Part shown: one piece after another, positions 40,723-49,996 of the stretch
Numbering within the stretch: the stretch's first letter is position 1
Layout of the letters: every line of letters begins with the position of its first letter
Source of the DNA: JAHEEL01 sp964195515
Lineage (GTDB): Bacteria; Actinomycetota; Acidimicrobiia; Spongiisociales; UBA5794
Length of the DNA: 64,000 nt
NCBI GenBank assembly: GCA_964195515.1
Contig: CAXMQO010000041.1
Span: 21,778-85,777 of the forward strand
Direction of reading: 5' to 3'
Position numbers and translations under genes: made by a program
Notes under the pieces: generated by a model
Databases searched by the model: none
Seen by the model: only the letters and a program-made list of their open reading frames with translations
Told to the model about the DNA's origin: nothing

Positions 40723-41655
40723 TCAAGAGGTGTGATTGACCAATGTCTCGGTGGCAGACGCGATGTCATCGTGGATCTGGGCAAGCAGAGCATCGACCGA
40801 ATCGAATCGGATCTCGTCGCGGATCCGTGCGACGAATTTGATGCTGAGGTGCTTGCCGTAGAGATCTCGATCGAATTCGAGGACGTGGACCTCGAGGACT
40901 TCATCATTCCCACCGAACGTGGGGCGGATTCCGAGATTGGCGACCGCCGGATGGTCGACGCCGTCGATGACCGCGATTGCGGCATACACGCCGTGACGAG
41001 GAACCGTAAGCATCGCAGGGAACGACAAGTTCGCCGTGGGGACCCCGATCTGTCTTCCACGTCCATCACCCGGAACGACGACTCCTTCGAGATCGTACGA
41101 TCGTCCGAGCATCTTCGCCGCCCGCTCAACGTCCCCAACGCTCAGAGCCTCTCTGATCGTGGTTGACCGAATCTCCGTACCGTCGTCGCACGCGATGTCG
41201 ATCACCTCGACCCGGAATCCGTACCGCCGCCCAAGCTCGGCGAGTGTCTCGGTGCTCCCGGCGGCGCCTCGACCAAATCGGAATCCGACGCCAACAACGA
41301 CGAATCGTGCGTTCAGACCTTCGACCAGGAACCGGCGAACGAAGTCCTCCGACGACATGATTCGCATCTCTTCGTTGAAGCCCAACACGGCAATCCGATC
41401 GATGCCGGTATCTTCGAAGAGATCGAAGCGACGCTTGAGTGTGCTCAGGCGCGAGGGGGCACCGTTCGGCGACAGCAGACTTGCGGGATGGGTGCCGAAT
41501 GTCATCGCTACCCTGGTGAGATTCGTGTCGACGTCGTCGAGCGATTCGAGAACGCGTCGGTGCCCGAGGTGCACCCCGTCGAACACGCCGATCGCGATCG
41601 CCGAGCCGTCCGACGGTGCATCCCACCCGGATGGGTCGCCCTGATAGATGATCAT
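40723..41655 (-). CDS. ribF: bifunctional riboflavin kinase/FAD synthetase
   Basis: A 310-residue RibF. The N-terminal adenylyltransferase has AIGVFDGVHLGHRRVLE (HxGH) and EIRSTTIREALSVGD. The C-terminal flavokinase has VVPGDGRGRQIGVPTANLSFP and a late Glu-containing VLEVHVLEFDRDLYGK. It turns riboflavin into FMN and FAD. The ATG overlaps the truB stop (ATGA). Confidence 0.95.
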   Translation of the reverse strand: MIIYQGDPSGWDAPSDGSAIAIGVFDGVHLGHRRVLESLDDVDTNLTRVAMTFGTHPASLLSPNGAPSRLSTLKRRFDLFEDTGIDRIAVLGFNEEMRIMSSEDFVRRFLVEGLNARFVVVGVGFRFGRGAAGSTETLAELGRRYGFRVEVIDIACDDGTEIRSTTIREALSVGDVERAAKMLGRSYDLEGVVVPGDGRGRQIGVPTANLSFPAMLTVPRHGVYAAIAVIDGVDHPAVANLGIRPTFGGNDEVLEVHVLEFDRDLYGKHLSIKFVARIRDEIRFDSVDALLAQIHDDIASATETLVNHTS

Positions 41656-42560
41656 GCGGTGACGACTTCCGGCTTCACCAACGGCCCATCGATCCGGTAG
41701 ACACCGAGCAGCACACCGTCGGCGAGCAGACGAACAAATCCTTGAATCGTTCCGTCGCCGCCGTCCAGGAGCATGGCCGTCGGCATGGCCACACCGTTCC
41801 GGATCCCAGCGATGTAGGACGATTCGACCTCGATGCCGGGGATTTCGGAGAGCGCGGTAGCGGGATCGAGGACAAGGGACTCGACTGCTTCGTCGGCCGC
41901 GGCCTCCGCGATCTGGTCGACGCACACTGCATCGGCAACGCCCAGGGTCCCGTTTCGCACTCTCCGGAGTTTCGTCAGGTGGGCCCGGCCCCCGAGTGCT
42001 CTTGCGAGATCGTCGGCAAGCGTCCGTACGTAGGTGCCGGTACTGCAGACCACGTCGAACGAAACTTCCGGGTAGTCGGACGGTGCCAGATCGGTGAAGA
42101 CGAGAGAGTAGATCTCGACCTGGCGGGCTTCGCGCTCGACGACCTGACCGGCTCGCGCCAGTTCGTACAGGCGCTTCCCTTCGACCTTCCTCGCCGACAC
42201 CATGGGAGGGATCTGAAGAATCGAGCCGCGGAACCGTTCGGCCACCGATTCCAACTCCGCTGTATCCACCGGAAGCGGGGAGCGGTCGATGATGGCCCCA
42301 TCTGCGTCGAGCGAGTCGGTGGCAACTCCGAACAGGGCTGTCGCCTGGTACTCCTTCTCGAATCCCTGAACGAAGCGCAGCAGCCGGGTGCTTCGACCGA
42401 GGCCGAGGACGAGGAGACCGGTGGCCATCGGGTCGAGTGTTCCGGCATGACCGACTTTCCCCCCGACGAGGCGACGCACGTTCGCGACGACGTCATGACT
42501 GGTCCAACCCTGTTCCTTGTCGACGAGCAGGAACCCGTCTCCGATGCCGGGCCGCTTCAC
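41652..42560 (-). CDS. truB: tRNA pseudouridine-55 synthase
   Basis: A 302-residue TruB with the catalytic Asp in KVGHAGTLDPMATGLLVL, motifs STRLLRFVQGFEKEY and VSARKVEGKRLYELARAG, and a PUA-like C-terminus. It modifies U55 of tRNA. GTG start overlapping the nrnA stop (GTGA). Confidence 0.95.
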   Translation of the reverse strand: MKRPGIGDGFLLVDKEQGWTSHDVVANVRRLVGGKVGHAGTLDPMATGLLVLGLGRSTRLLRFVQGFEKEYQATALFGVATDSLDADGAIIDRSPLPVDTAELESVAERFRGSILQIPPMVSARKVEGKRLYELARAGQVVEREARQVEIYSLVFTDLAPSDYPEVSFDVVCSTGTYVRTLADDLARALGGRAHLTKLRRVRNGTLGVADAVCVDQIAEAAADEAVESLVLDPATALSEIPGIEVESSYIAGIRNGVAMPTAMLLDGGDGTIQGFVRLLADGVLLGVYRIDGPLVKPEVVTA

Positions 42561-43522
42561 GTCAGAAGCCCGACGATCCGGGTGATCGTGTCATCGACTC
42601 CCAGTTCGGAGGTGAATCCTGCAGCGTTTCGATGTCCTCCGCCCCCGAATGCGGATGCAATCGCGGCAACGTCGACGTCGCCGCGAGAGCGGAGGCTCCC
42701 CTTCAGGACCCCAGGCTTCGTCTCCTTCAGGAGACAGGCAACACCTGCTTCCTTGGCGAGACGGACCAAATCGATCAACGCGTCGGCGGCTTCCCAGGGG
42801 ATCCCGGCCACTCGGAGGTCCTCGCGGAAGAGCGTCGTCCAGACGAGGCCTGCGCCCGCCTCGAGACGCGCCCGACCGAGGACCCGGGACACAACCGTGA
42901 AATAGCCGAACGGTGCTTCTTCATACAACTGCTGGCCGATCGGTGCCGGTTCAACCCCGGCAGCGAGGAGATCCGCAGCCATGCGGTGTACCTCGGGACT
43001 TGTGGATGAGTACTGGAAGCGGCCGGTATCGGTGACAAGTCCGACATAGAGCGCCTCGGCTATCGGTCGAGTGATCTCCCAACCGAGACGTTGCAGCAAC
43101 TCGAACACAAGCTGCGTCGTGGCTGCAGCATGAGGGTCGACGATGCGGACGTCTCCGATCGTCCCGGGCGTGACGTGGTGATCGATGACGAGGACTCGAT
43201 CGGCTCCATGGATGGCGGGACCCACGGAGCCCACACGATCCAGGACTCCGGTGTCGCAGATGATTGCAAGATTCAGATCATCGGGGAATTCGGACGGCGG
43301 AACGAGCACGGTCTGATCGAGGAACCGGAACTCCTCCCCCAGCACAAAGGGTTCCCCGAACGACGCGACCGCTTCCTTCCCTGCGCTGCGTGCGGCGAGG
43401 GCCAGGGCAATCATGGAACCGAGTGCATCGCCGTCGGGTCGAACGTGGCCCACGATGCCGATCCGTTGTGCCCGACCGATCTCCTCGACCGCCTGTTGCC
43501 ACACCAGCTCAGTCGGAGGCAT
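42557..43522 (-). CDS. nrnA: DHH/DHHA1 phosphoesterase (nanoRNase/pAp phosphatase)
   Basis: About 321 residues. The metal motifs are GHVRPDGDALGS, CDTGVLDRVG, IDHHVTPG (DHH) and YVGLVTDTGRF, with the DHHA1 end at SAFGGGGHRNAAGF. It breaks down very short RNAs and 3'-phosphoadenosine phosphate. The ATG selected follows GGGGA and overlaps rbfA by 14 bases; an ATG four codons upstream is possible. Confidence 0.92.
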   Translation of the reverse strand: MPPTELVWQQAVEEIGRAQRIGIVGHVRPDGDALGSMIALALAARSAGKEAVASFGEPFVLGEEFRFLDQTVLVPPSEFPDDLNLAIICDTGVLDRVGSVGPAIHGADRVLVIDHHVTPGTIGDVRIVDPHAAATTQLVFELLQRLGWEITRPIAEALYVGLVTDTGRFQYSSTSPEVHRMAADLLAAGVEPAPIGQQLYEEAPFGYFTVVSRVLGRARLEAGAGLVWTTLFREDLRVAGIPWEAADALIDLVRLAKEAGVACLLKETKPGVLKGSLRSRGDVDVAAIASAFGGGGHRNAAGFTSELGVDDTITRIVGLLT

Positions 43523-43883
43523 CGGAATCCCCATTCGCCGTCTCGAATTCATGCAGCAATCGATCGATCTTGATCCCCTCGCCGATAGACGGGTCGACCC
43601 GGAACGTCAGCTTTGGCGTGTACTTCATGTGGACTTGACTGCCGACGACACCTTGGATGTGCGGAGCAGCCCTGGCGAGAGCTTCCCCGGTCGCCGCGAC
43701 CTCCTCGTCGGAACCGAGCACCGAGTAGTACACGAACGCGTTCCGGAGGTCGGGGGACGCGTTGACCCCTGTGATCGTGAGGAACCCGACACCCGGGTCC
43801 TTGAGATCTCTGACTGCATCCGCGATGACTTCTTTGAGCAGTTCGTTGACCTTGCGCATCCGCGGGCTGTCGGGACGGCTCAT
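43509..43883 (-). CDS. rbfA: ribosome-binding factor A
   Basis: A 124-residue KH-type maturation factor of 16S rRNA: RMRKVNELLKEVIADAVRDLKDPGVGFLTITGVNASPDLRNAFVYYSVLG. It assists late 30S assembly. The ATG has GGAGGA upstream and overlaps the preceding stop (ATGA). A short acidic tail replaces the long tails of some homologs. Confidence 0.93.
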   Translation of the reverse strand: MSRPDSPRMRKVNELLKEVIADAVRDLKDPGVGFLTITGVNASPDLRNAFVYYSVLGSDEEVAATGEALARAAPHIQGVVGSQVHMKYTPKLTFRVDPSIGEGIKIDRLLHEFETANGDSDASD

Positions 43884-44176
43884 CGTTCCTCCTCCTCGAG
43901 ATACGAGCGGGTGGCACCAAGAACTTCGATCTCGGCGCGACGGTCGAGATCGGTCTGAACAGCGGTCAGCATCCGGTCGATGTGGCCCGGCGAGCCGGAT
44001 ACCACAGCAACCCCGAGGTCGGCACGCTGCCAGAGATCCTGGTGATCGACCTCGGCGACGGCAACCGGGTATGCCCGCCCGATGTCGGAGATGATGCCCT
44101 TCACCACCTTGCGCTTCTCCTTGAGCGACCGCACGTCTCGAATCCGCAGCTCGATTCGCTGAGCTCCGACGTGCAT
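43880..44176 (-). CDS. DUF503 (YlxP-like) protein
   Basis: A 98-residue conserved protein, usually encoded between infB and rbfA, as here. Family sequence: ELRIRDVRSLKEKRKVVKGIISDIGRAYPVAVAEVDHQDLWQRADLGVAVVSG. The function is unknown but its place implies a role in ribosome assembly or translation. Translationally coupled to rbfA; 30 bases after infB. Confidence 0.88.
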   Translation of the reverse strand: MHVGAQRIELRIRDVRSLKEKRKVVKGIISDIGRAYPVAVAEVDHQDLWQRADLGVAVVSGSPGHIDRMLTAVQTDLDRRAEIEVLGATRSYLEEEER

Positions 44177-44206
44177 CCTGAGCCTCCTCGATCGGTGACG
44201 GCGAGA

Positions 44207-46267
44207 TCAGGTTCTGGCAATCTCCTTGACCACGTAGGACTCGATCGTGTCGCCGTCCTTCACGTCCCGGAAGTTCGCAATCCCGATACCGCACTCATAG
44301 CCGGTCTGGACCTGCTGAAGGTCTTCCTTGAACCGTCGCAGCGAAGAGATCCTCCCGTCGTGGACCACGACACCATCGCGCACGACACGGGCGCGGGCGT
44401 TGCGGTTGATGGATCCTTCCGTGACGTAGCAACCGGCGATCAACCCGAAACGCGGGGAACGGAAGGTCGCCCGGACCTCAGCAACACCGAGGAAGGTCTC
44501 GACCTCGTCCGGTGCGAGCTCGCCGACCATCATCGATTCGATGTCATCGAGGAGCTCATAGATGATCGCGAAGGTCCTGACTTCGATCCCGGCCACTTTC
44601 GCTGCGGCTCGCGCTGACGCGTCCGGCCGGGTGTTGAACCCGTAGATCACCGCTTCCGACGCCTCTGCCAACATGACATCTTTCGCTGTGATGCCACCGA
44701 CGGCGCCTTGGACGAAGGACACCGAAGCGTCCTCGCGGGCGATCTTCCCGACGGACTCTCGAATGGCTTCGAGCGATCCGTGGGCGTCGGCCTTCACGAT
44801 GATCCGCAACTCGGCATGGTCGGCGGTTCGCAGAGTCTCGAGGAGCTGAGTGAGTCGTTCCGTGGCGCTCGGTACGGTCAACTCCTCCGACCGCTTCCTG
44901 GCGACCTCTCCCTCTGCCATCTTGCGCGCCGTGCGCTCATCCTTGACAACCTGGAACATGTCACCGGCGAGCGGAATCTCTCCCCATCCGGATACGAGTA
45001 CCGGTGTACTCGGACCGGCACTCTTCAATTGATTGCCTTGCTCATCGAACATAGCCCGCACACGCCCGGACACGGTGCCGCAGGCAACAGCGTCGCCCTT
45101 CTTCAGGGTTCCACGCTGCACGATTACCGTGGCCACCGGTCCCCGTCCGACTTCGAGTTGTGCTTCGATAACGGTCCCCACGGCAGAGGCTTTCGGGTTG
45201 GCGGTGAGTTCTTCCACCTCCGCGACGAGTGCAACAATTTCGAGCAGGTCCGCAACGCCGGTGCCATTCAGCGCCGACACTTCGACGGCCGGTACGTCAC
45301 CGCCGAGATCCTCGACGACAATGCCGTGCTGCGTGAGCGCACCCCGCACGGCATACGGGTCTGCCGTCTCGAGATCCATCTTGTTGATGGCGACGACGAT
45401 CGGAACATCCGCTGCCCTGGCGTGGTCGATGGCCTCGACCGTCTGAGGCATGACACCGTCGTTTGCGGCTACGACCAGGATGACAATGTCGGTGACGTTC
45501 GCCCCCCGTGCCCGAAGCGCCGTAAACGCCTCGTGACCGGGGGTGTCGATGAAGGTGATCGAGTTGCCCCCGCTTTTCGCCTGGTATGCACCGATGTGCT
45601 GAGTGATACGACCGGCCTCACCTTCGACGACGTTTGCGCTCCGGATCGTGTCGAGCAGTTGGGTCTTCCCGTGATCGACGTGGCCCATGACCGTGACGAT
45701 GGCGGGTCGCGGCTTCATGCTCGCCGGATCGTCCTCGTACTCAACGATGTGATGTGTGGGCCCCAGATCTTCTTCGACCAATTCCTCGTCGCTCTCGGCT
45801 ACGAGGAGGTCGTATCCAAACTTGCGGCCGAGTGCTTCGATCGCGTCGGTTGGAATCGTCCCGTCCGCCGGGACCATCTCCCCCATCTCCATGAGTGCCT
45901 GGACGATGAGCACCGTCCGGGTCTGGGTCATACGCGCGAGTTCGTGCGTCGTGAGGCCCGCCTCGACGAGAAGCACCTTCTCCTCGCCCGACTCAACCTC
46001 GGAATCTGTCCCAACCTCTTCTTCTGGTTCGGAGCCGGCATCTGGTAGCTGGTCGCTGGAAGCTTGCTCTTCCGGCTCAGGCTCAGGACTGGAGACTTCC
46101 TCCACCGCGCTCTTCTCATAGGACATTCGGATGAGCACGACCGAGTCTTCGTCCAGTCCGGACGAGGCGGTCTTCACCTCGACTCCGAGTTCCTGGGCTC
46201 GCTCCAGCACGTCCTTGGAATCCAAGCCAAGGTCCCGTGCGAGTTCGTAGACCCGTTGCTTCGCCAC
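44207..46267 (-). CDS. infB: translation initiation factor IF-2
   Basis: A 686-residue IF-2. N-terminal IF2_N segment AKQRVYELARDLGLDSKDVLERAQELGVEVKT, a short acidic linker, a second IF2_N (LTTHELARMTQTRTVLIVQALMEMG), then the GTPase: VMGHVDHGKTQLLDTIR (G1), DTPGHEAF (G3), NKMDL (G4) and the C-terminal barrels. It is much shorter than most actinobacterial IF-2s (about 900-1000) because the linker is short. Part of the linker (ASSDQLPDAGSE) is encoded by the CTGGTAGCTGG-type repeat. The stop of nusA is directly adjacent; the usual ylxR gene between them is missing. Confidence 0.95.
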   Translation of the reverse strand: MAKQRVYELARDLGLDSKDVLERAQELGVEVKTASSGLDEDSVVLIRMSYEKSAVEEVSSPEPEPEEQASSDQLPDAGSEPEEEVGTDSEVESGEEKVLLVEAGLTTHELARMTQTRTVLIVQALMEMGEMVPADGTIPTDAIEALGRKFGYDLLVAESDEELVEEDLGPTHHIVEYEDDPASMKPRPAIVTVMGHVDHGKTQLLDTIRSANVVEGEAGRITQHIGAYQAKSGGNSITFIDTPGHEAFTALRARGANVTDIVILVVAANDGVMPQTVEAIDHARAADVPIVVAINKMDLETADPYAVRGALTQHGIVVEDLGGDVPAVEVSALNGTGVADLLEIVALVAEVEELTANPKASAVGTVIEAQLEVGRGPVATVIVQRGTLKKGDAVACGTVSGRVRAMFDEQGNQLKSAGPSTPVLVSGWGEIPLAGDMFQVVKDERTARKMAEGEVARKRSEELTVPSATERLTQLLETLRTADHAELRIIVKADAHGSLEAIRESVGKIAREDASVSFVQGAVGGITAKDVMLAEASEAVIYGFNTRPDASARAAAKVAGIEVRTFAIIYELLDDIESMMVGELAPDEVETFLGVAEVRATFRSPRFGLIAGCYVTEGSINRNARARVVRDGVVVHDGRISSLRRFKEDLQQVQTGYECGIGIANFRDVKDGDTIESYVVKEIART
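46040..46080. repeat. CTGGTAGCTGGNCGCTGGAAGC repeat inside infB linker
   Basis: The plus strand shows GGCATCTGGTAGCTGGTCGC followed by TGGAAGCTTGC, matching the repeat at imuA and near 59895. It is read in frame and encodes part of the low-complexity linker. Confidence 0.55.
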
Positions 46268-47461
46268 TCAGTTCTCCTCGTTCTCGTCCTCGGCGGCGGC
46301 ATCGGGTACGGTCTCGTCCGTCTCGGCCGGCGCGGGTACTTCTTCGGTATCGGTATCGGCGTCGGGGTCGGCGTCGTCCGGAACCTCGATTGTTGGCTCT
46401 ACATCCTCCGCACCGCTCGCATCCACGACGGTCACTTCGGCGGGGGTGTCAACCGCAACAGCGCCGATTTCTTCCTCTTCCTCGAGGTCGAGGCCGAGAT
46501 CCTGACTCTCGGATCGGATGTCGATTCGGTAGCCGGAGAGCCGTGCGGCGAGGCGGGCATTCTGCCCCTCTTTGCCGATGGCAAGCGACAGCTGATGATC
46601 GGGTACCACGACCTCCGCGGTCCTCTCGTCCTCGTCGAGACGCACTTCCTTGACGCGTGCGGGGCTCAAGGCTTCAGCGATGAAACTCGCCGTGTCGTCG
46701 CGCCATTCAACGATGTCGACCTTCTCGCCACGGAGCTCATTCACGACCTGCCGGACGCGAGAACCTCTTGCTCCAACGCATGCCCCGACGGGATCCACGT
46801 TCGGGTCGTTCGACGCGACAGCGATTTTCGTGCGGTGGCCCGGCTCCCGGGCGATGACGCGAATCTCCACGTCGCCGTCGACTAGTTCCGGCACCTCGAG
46901 TTCGAACAGAGATCTGATGAACTCCGGATGGCTCCGCGACACGACGATTTGCGGGCCCTTGCCCTCGCCGCGCACCTCGAGAATGTATGCCTTGACACGG
47001 TTCCCTCGCTCGAGCCGCTCGTACGGAATCCTCTCAGACGACGGCATGATCGCCTCTGCGTCGCCAAGATCGAGGATGGCGTATCGATGATCGGACTGCT
47101 GAACAATTCCGGTGATGAGATCGCCTTCACGGCCTTCGTAGATGTCGAAGACTTGCTCGCGCTTCGCGTCGCGAAGGCGCTGCATGATGACTTGTTTGGC
47201 CGTCTGGGCGGCAATTCGCCCGAAGTCGTCAGGCGTATCAGCCCATTCCTCGACGACGTTTCCGTCCTCGTCGAGTTCCTGGCCGTACACGAGGATCTCT
47301 CCGGTATCCGGGTCGATCGTTACGCGTGCTTCCTCCGCGGCACCTGGAGTGCGCTTGTAGGCGGAGACGAGTGCGTTCGCGAGCGCGTCGAGGATCGTTT
47401 CCGCAGGGACACCTTTTTCCCGCTCCAAGAGTTCCAACGCGTCTAACAGGTTGTAGTCCAT
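46268..47461 (-). CDS. nusA: transcription termination/antitermination factor NusA
   Basis: A 397-residue NusA: N-terminal RNAP-binding domain (LLDALELLEREKGVPAETILDALANALVSAYKR), S1 (DLITGIVQQSDHRYAILDLGDAEAIMPSSERIP) and two KH domains (DPNVDPVGACVGARGSRVRQVVNELRGEKVDIVEW, VPDHQLSLAIGKEGQNARLAARLSGYRIDIRS). The tail is long and acidic (Glu/Asp/Pro-rich, about 70 residues). It binds the elongating polymerase and rRNA leaders. Immediately upstream of infB. Confidence 0.95.
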   Translation of the reverse strand: MDYNLLDALELLEREKGVPAETILDALANALVSAYKRTPGAAEEARVTIDPDTGEILVYGQELDEDGNVVEEWADTPDDFGRIAAQTAKQVIMQRLRDAKREQVFDIYEGREGDLITGIVQQSDHRYAILDLGDAEAIMPSSERIPYERLERGNRVKAYILEVRGEGKGPQIVVSRSHPEFIRSLFELEVPELVDGDVEIRVIAREPGHRTKIAVASNDPNVDPVGACVGARGSRVRQVVNELRGEKVDIVEWRDDTASFIAEALSPARVKEVRLDEDERTAEVVVPDHQLSLAIGKEGQNARLAARLSGYRIDIRSESQDLGLDLEEEEEIGAVAVDTPAEVTVVDASGAEDVEPTIEVPDDADPDADTDTEEVPAPAETDETVPDAAAEDENEEN

Positions 47462-47473
47462 CGCTGCCTCTTC

Positions 47474-47953
47474 CTACGACTTCTTGCCGGGCTTCGGACC
47501 CTTTTCCCAAACGAACACGGTACGCGCAGATGCGATCTCCGCCGTTTCGATGCGACGTTCGTCGCCATCGACGGACACCACGATCGCATCATCTTCTACC
47601 GCCGCGAGCAGGCCCCGGTGATGCTTCTCGTCCGCGACCTTCGTGAATGTCTTGATGTGGACGTCGCTGCCAACAGCTTTGCGGAACTGCGCAGGCCTCC
47701 GGAGCTTCCGCTCGAGTCCGGGCGATGTCACCTCGAGCGTGTAGGCACCAGGGAACGGATCATCACTCTCGATCAGCCGGGCGATACCACGTGACAGGTC
47801 GGCGATTCGGTCGACCTCGAGCGGCCCATCGCCCTCCACGACGACGCGCAGAAATCTGCCGCCACCGAGGACCTCGACATCGTCGAGTTCAATACCCTCT
47901 GCGGCAACGTACGGGCCCACAAGGCCCCAGATCTGTTCGGCGACATCGACCAC
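47474..47953 (-). CDS. rimP: ribosome maturation factor RimP
   Basis: A 159-residue RimP: VDVAEQIWGLVGPYVAAEGIELDDVEVLGGGRFLRVVVE, then RGIARLIESDDPFPGAYTLEVTSPGLERKLRRPAQFRKAVG, which contains the family signature EVSSPGLxRPL in the form EVTSPGLERKL. It helps 30S assembly. Followed by nusA with a 12-base gap. Confidence 0.93.
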   Translation of the reverse strand: MVDVAEQIWGLVGPYVAAEGIELDDVEVLGGGRFLRVVVEGDGPLEVDRIADLSRGIARLIESDDPFPGAYTLEVTSPGLERKLRRPAQFRKAVGSDVHIKTFTKVADEKHHRGLLAAVEDDAIVVSVDGDERRIETAEIASARTVFVWEKGPKPGKKS

Positions 47954-48054
47954 GCTCGGTGCTCCTCAATAACCACATCACACAACGAGGCGGGCCAGGC
48001 CCACCTCGACGCGTAAATCCGGTTGCAGGACCGAGTATAGGCAAGGGCCGACCA

Positions 48055-48100
48055 TGACGCGAGAGGAGTAGCGGAGTACTCAGCTACTCAGCTACTCGCT
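48055..48100. repeat. AGTAGCGGAGTACTCAGCTACTC repeat covering the proS stop
   Basis: The minus strand reads GTAGCTGAGTAGCTGAGTAC then TCCGCTACTCC, overlapping the last codons of proS (Arg-Val-Ala-Glu-stop). The proS TAG stop is part of a repeat unit. Confidence 0.7.
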
Positions 48101-49787
48101 TCACAATCAACTCGACGGCTTCTTCCACCGGCAGATCCCATCGTTCACCCGAACGACGCTCCGACAACTCCACCACGCCGTTCGCCAGGCCTCGTGGACC
48201 GACGGTGATGCGATACGGGATGCCTATCAGCTCGGCGTCATTGAACTTGACGCCGGGCCGCTCAGCTCGGTCATCGATGAGGACGTCAATACCGGCGTCG
48301 CTCAGGTCGTCGTAGAGCTGATTGGCGACGACCATCGTGGCCTCATCGTCGATCTTCACGGCAGTGATAACCACTTTGTAGGGGGCGATCGAGACGGGCC
48401 AAACGATCCCGGCGTCGTCGTGGTTCATCTCGACGACCGCAGCCATGTTCCGCTCGACCCCGATACCGTACGATCCCATCACCAGCGGAACCGGCACTCC
48501 TTCGGCATTCAGAACGGTTGCACCGAGTGCCTCGGAGAACTTCGTTCCGAGCTTGAAGATGTGTCCGGCTTCGATGCCGCGGAACACCTCGAGGGGCTCG
48601 CCACACTCGGGACAGCCCTCACCCGCGACCACGGTACGGAGGTCCAGCCAGTCGGTAACGGCGATGTCACGGCGGGCGTCGACACCGCGAAGGTGATGGT
48701 CGTTGAGGTTGGCGCCTGTGACCATGTTCGATCGATTGGCAAGCTGTAGATCGGCGAGAATCCGAGGACCCGCCACCCCAACGGCCCCGAGGCTTCCCGC
48801 GTCGGCCCCGAGCAACGCCCGAATTTCGTCGGGTTGACCGGGCCGGATGTCGATCGCTCCAGTCCCATCCTGGAGTTTCTGTTCGTGGAGGTCGTGGTCG
48901 CCACGAAGCAGCACAAGCGTCGGCTCGCCGTCGAGTACGTAGACCAGCGTCTTGATCTGACGCTCAGCAGATGCGCCGCCTTCGAACTCCACGAGATCGA
49001 CGATGGTCCGCACACCCGGGGTCGGGAATCGCTCGGGCCGGTCGGGGCCCGGCTCGTCGTGGACCGGCGGGATCGTGGAGGAGGCTCGCTCGACGTTGGC
49101 GGCGTAGCCACACGCGGGGCAATGAGCGATGTCGTCCTCGCCGGCCGGAGAGGGGACGATGAACTCGATCGAATCGGAGCCTCCCATGGCTCCCGACGAT
49201 GCTTCAACTGCGATGGCGGTAACCCCAAGCCTCTCGAAGATGCGCGTGTACGCCGCAAAGTGCCGATCGAACTGCTGATCGAGACCGACGGTGTCGGCGT
49301 CGAAGCTGTAGGAGTCCTTCATGGTGAACTCACGCACACGAAGCAGGCCCGATTTGGGTCGCGCCTCGTCGCGGAACTTCGTCTGGATCTGATACCACAG
49401 CTGAGGAAGCTGCTTGTAGGAGGTGAGTTCTGCGGCCACAGTGGCAAAGATCTCTTCGTGCGTCGGTCCGAGGATCGCGTCACCACCCCTGAGGTCGCTC
49501 AGTGTGAACAGGATGTCGGCCATCGCTTCGGTCCGGCCGGTCTTCTCCCAGATCTCGCGAGGGTGCAGGGCGGGGAGAAGAAGTTCCTGCCCCCCGATGG
49601 CGTTCAGTTCTTCGCGGATGATCGCGATGATCTTGCTCCTGACCCGATAGCCAAGTGGCAACAACGAATACACACCGGACATCAACTGCCGTATGTAGCC
49701 GCCCCTGACGAGCAAACGATGGCTTGCCGCCTCGGCATCTGTCGGGTCGTCTCGAAGAGTGGGGATGAACGCCTGTGACCAACGCAC
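48084..49787 (-). CDS. proS: prolyl-tRNA synthetase (bacterial type)
   Basis: A 567-residue class II synthetase of the long bacterial type with an internal editing domain. It begins RWSQAFIPTLRDDPTDAEAASHRLLVRGGYIRQLMSGVYSLLPLGYRV (motif 1 region), with KFRDEARPKSGLLRVREFTMKDSYSFD (motif 2), the YbaK-like editing insert (LVYVLDGEPTLVLLRGDHDLHEQKL) and GSYGIGVERNMAAVVE (motif 3). It charges tRNA-Pro. The GTG start has GGAG 11 bases upstream. Its 3' end and stop are formed by the TAG repeat. Confidence 0.95.
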   Translation of the reverse strand: MRWSQAFIPTLRDDPTDAEAASHRLLVRGGYIRQLMSGVYSLLPLGYRVRSKIIAIIREELNAIGGQELLLPALHPREIWEKTGRTEAMADILFTLSDLRGGDAILGPTHEEIFATVAAELTSYKQLPQLWYQIQTKFRDEARPKSGLLRVREFTMKDSYSFDADTVGLDQQFDRHFAAYTRIFERLGVTAIAVEASSGAMGGSDSIEFIVPSPAGEDDIAHCPACGYAANVERASSTIPPVHDEPGPDRPERFPTPGVRTIVDLVEFEGGASAERQIKTLVYVLDGEPTLVLLRGDHDLHEQKLQDGTGAIDIRPGQPDEIRALLGADAGSLGAVGVAGPRILADLQLANRSNMVTGANLNDHHLRGVDARRDIAVTDWLDLRTVVAGEGCPECGEPLEVFRGIEAGHIFKLGTKFSEALGATVLNAEGVPVPLVMGSYGIGVERNMAAVVEMNHDDAGIVWPVSIAPYKVVITAVKIDDEATMVVANQLYDDLSDAGIDVLIDDRAERPGVKFNDAELIGIPYRITVGPRGLANGVVELSERRSGERWDLPVEEAVELIVKRVAE

Positions 49788-49833
49788 GGATGAGCTCCAG
49801 TGATCTCGGGGTGGCCGGAGGATAGCGGGGCGG

Positions 49834-49975
49834 CAGGTGACAGGAGACAAGGGCCAGGCAACATGCCACAGGCAAACAGGCCACAGGCCACAGGCCACGG
49901 GAGACAGACCACAGCAGACAGCCAGACCAGGGCGTCCACGACGGTCTTCGCTGTCAGCTGTTGGCTGTCAGCTTT
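49834..49975. repeat. CAGGCCACAGGCCACAGG tandem-like repeats upstream of proS
   Basis: Degenerate CACAGGC/CAGACCACAG units run for about 90 bases (AGGCCACAGGCCACAGGCCA near 49880-49900), followed by CTGTCAGCTGTTGGCTGTCAGC. They fill the proS-protease spacer. No gene is visible in this 209-base gap. Confidence 0.65.
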
Positions 49976-49996
49976 CATCCCCGGCGTCAGCCGGCG

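Noticed and set aside
39499..41166. A 555-codon open frame antisense to the lipase-like gene and ribF
   Set aside because: It crosses two recognisable genes on the other strand and has no conserved motif.
44708..46048. A 446-codon open frame antisense to infB
   Set aside because: Shadow of the IF-2 coding sequence; composition is biased towards Arg/His/Asp as in reversed codons.
49788..49898. N-terminal extension of proS (Trp/Pro/Cys-rich)
   Set aside because: It is translated repeat DNA; the GTG with GGAG gives the conserved N-terminus RWSQAFIPTLRDD.
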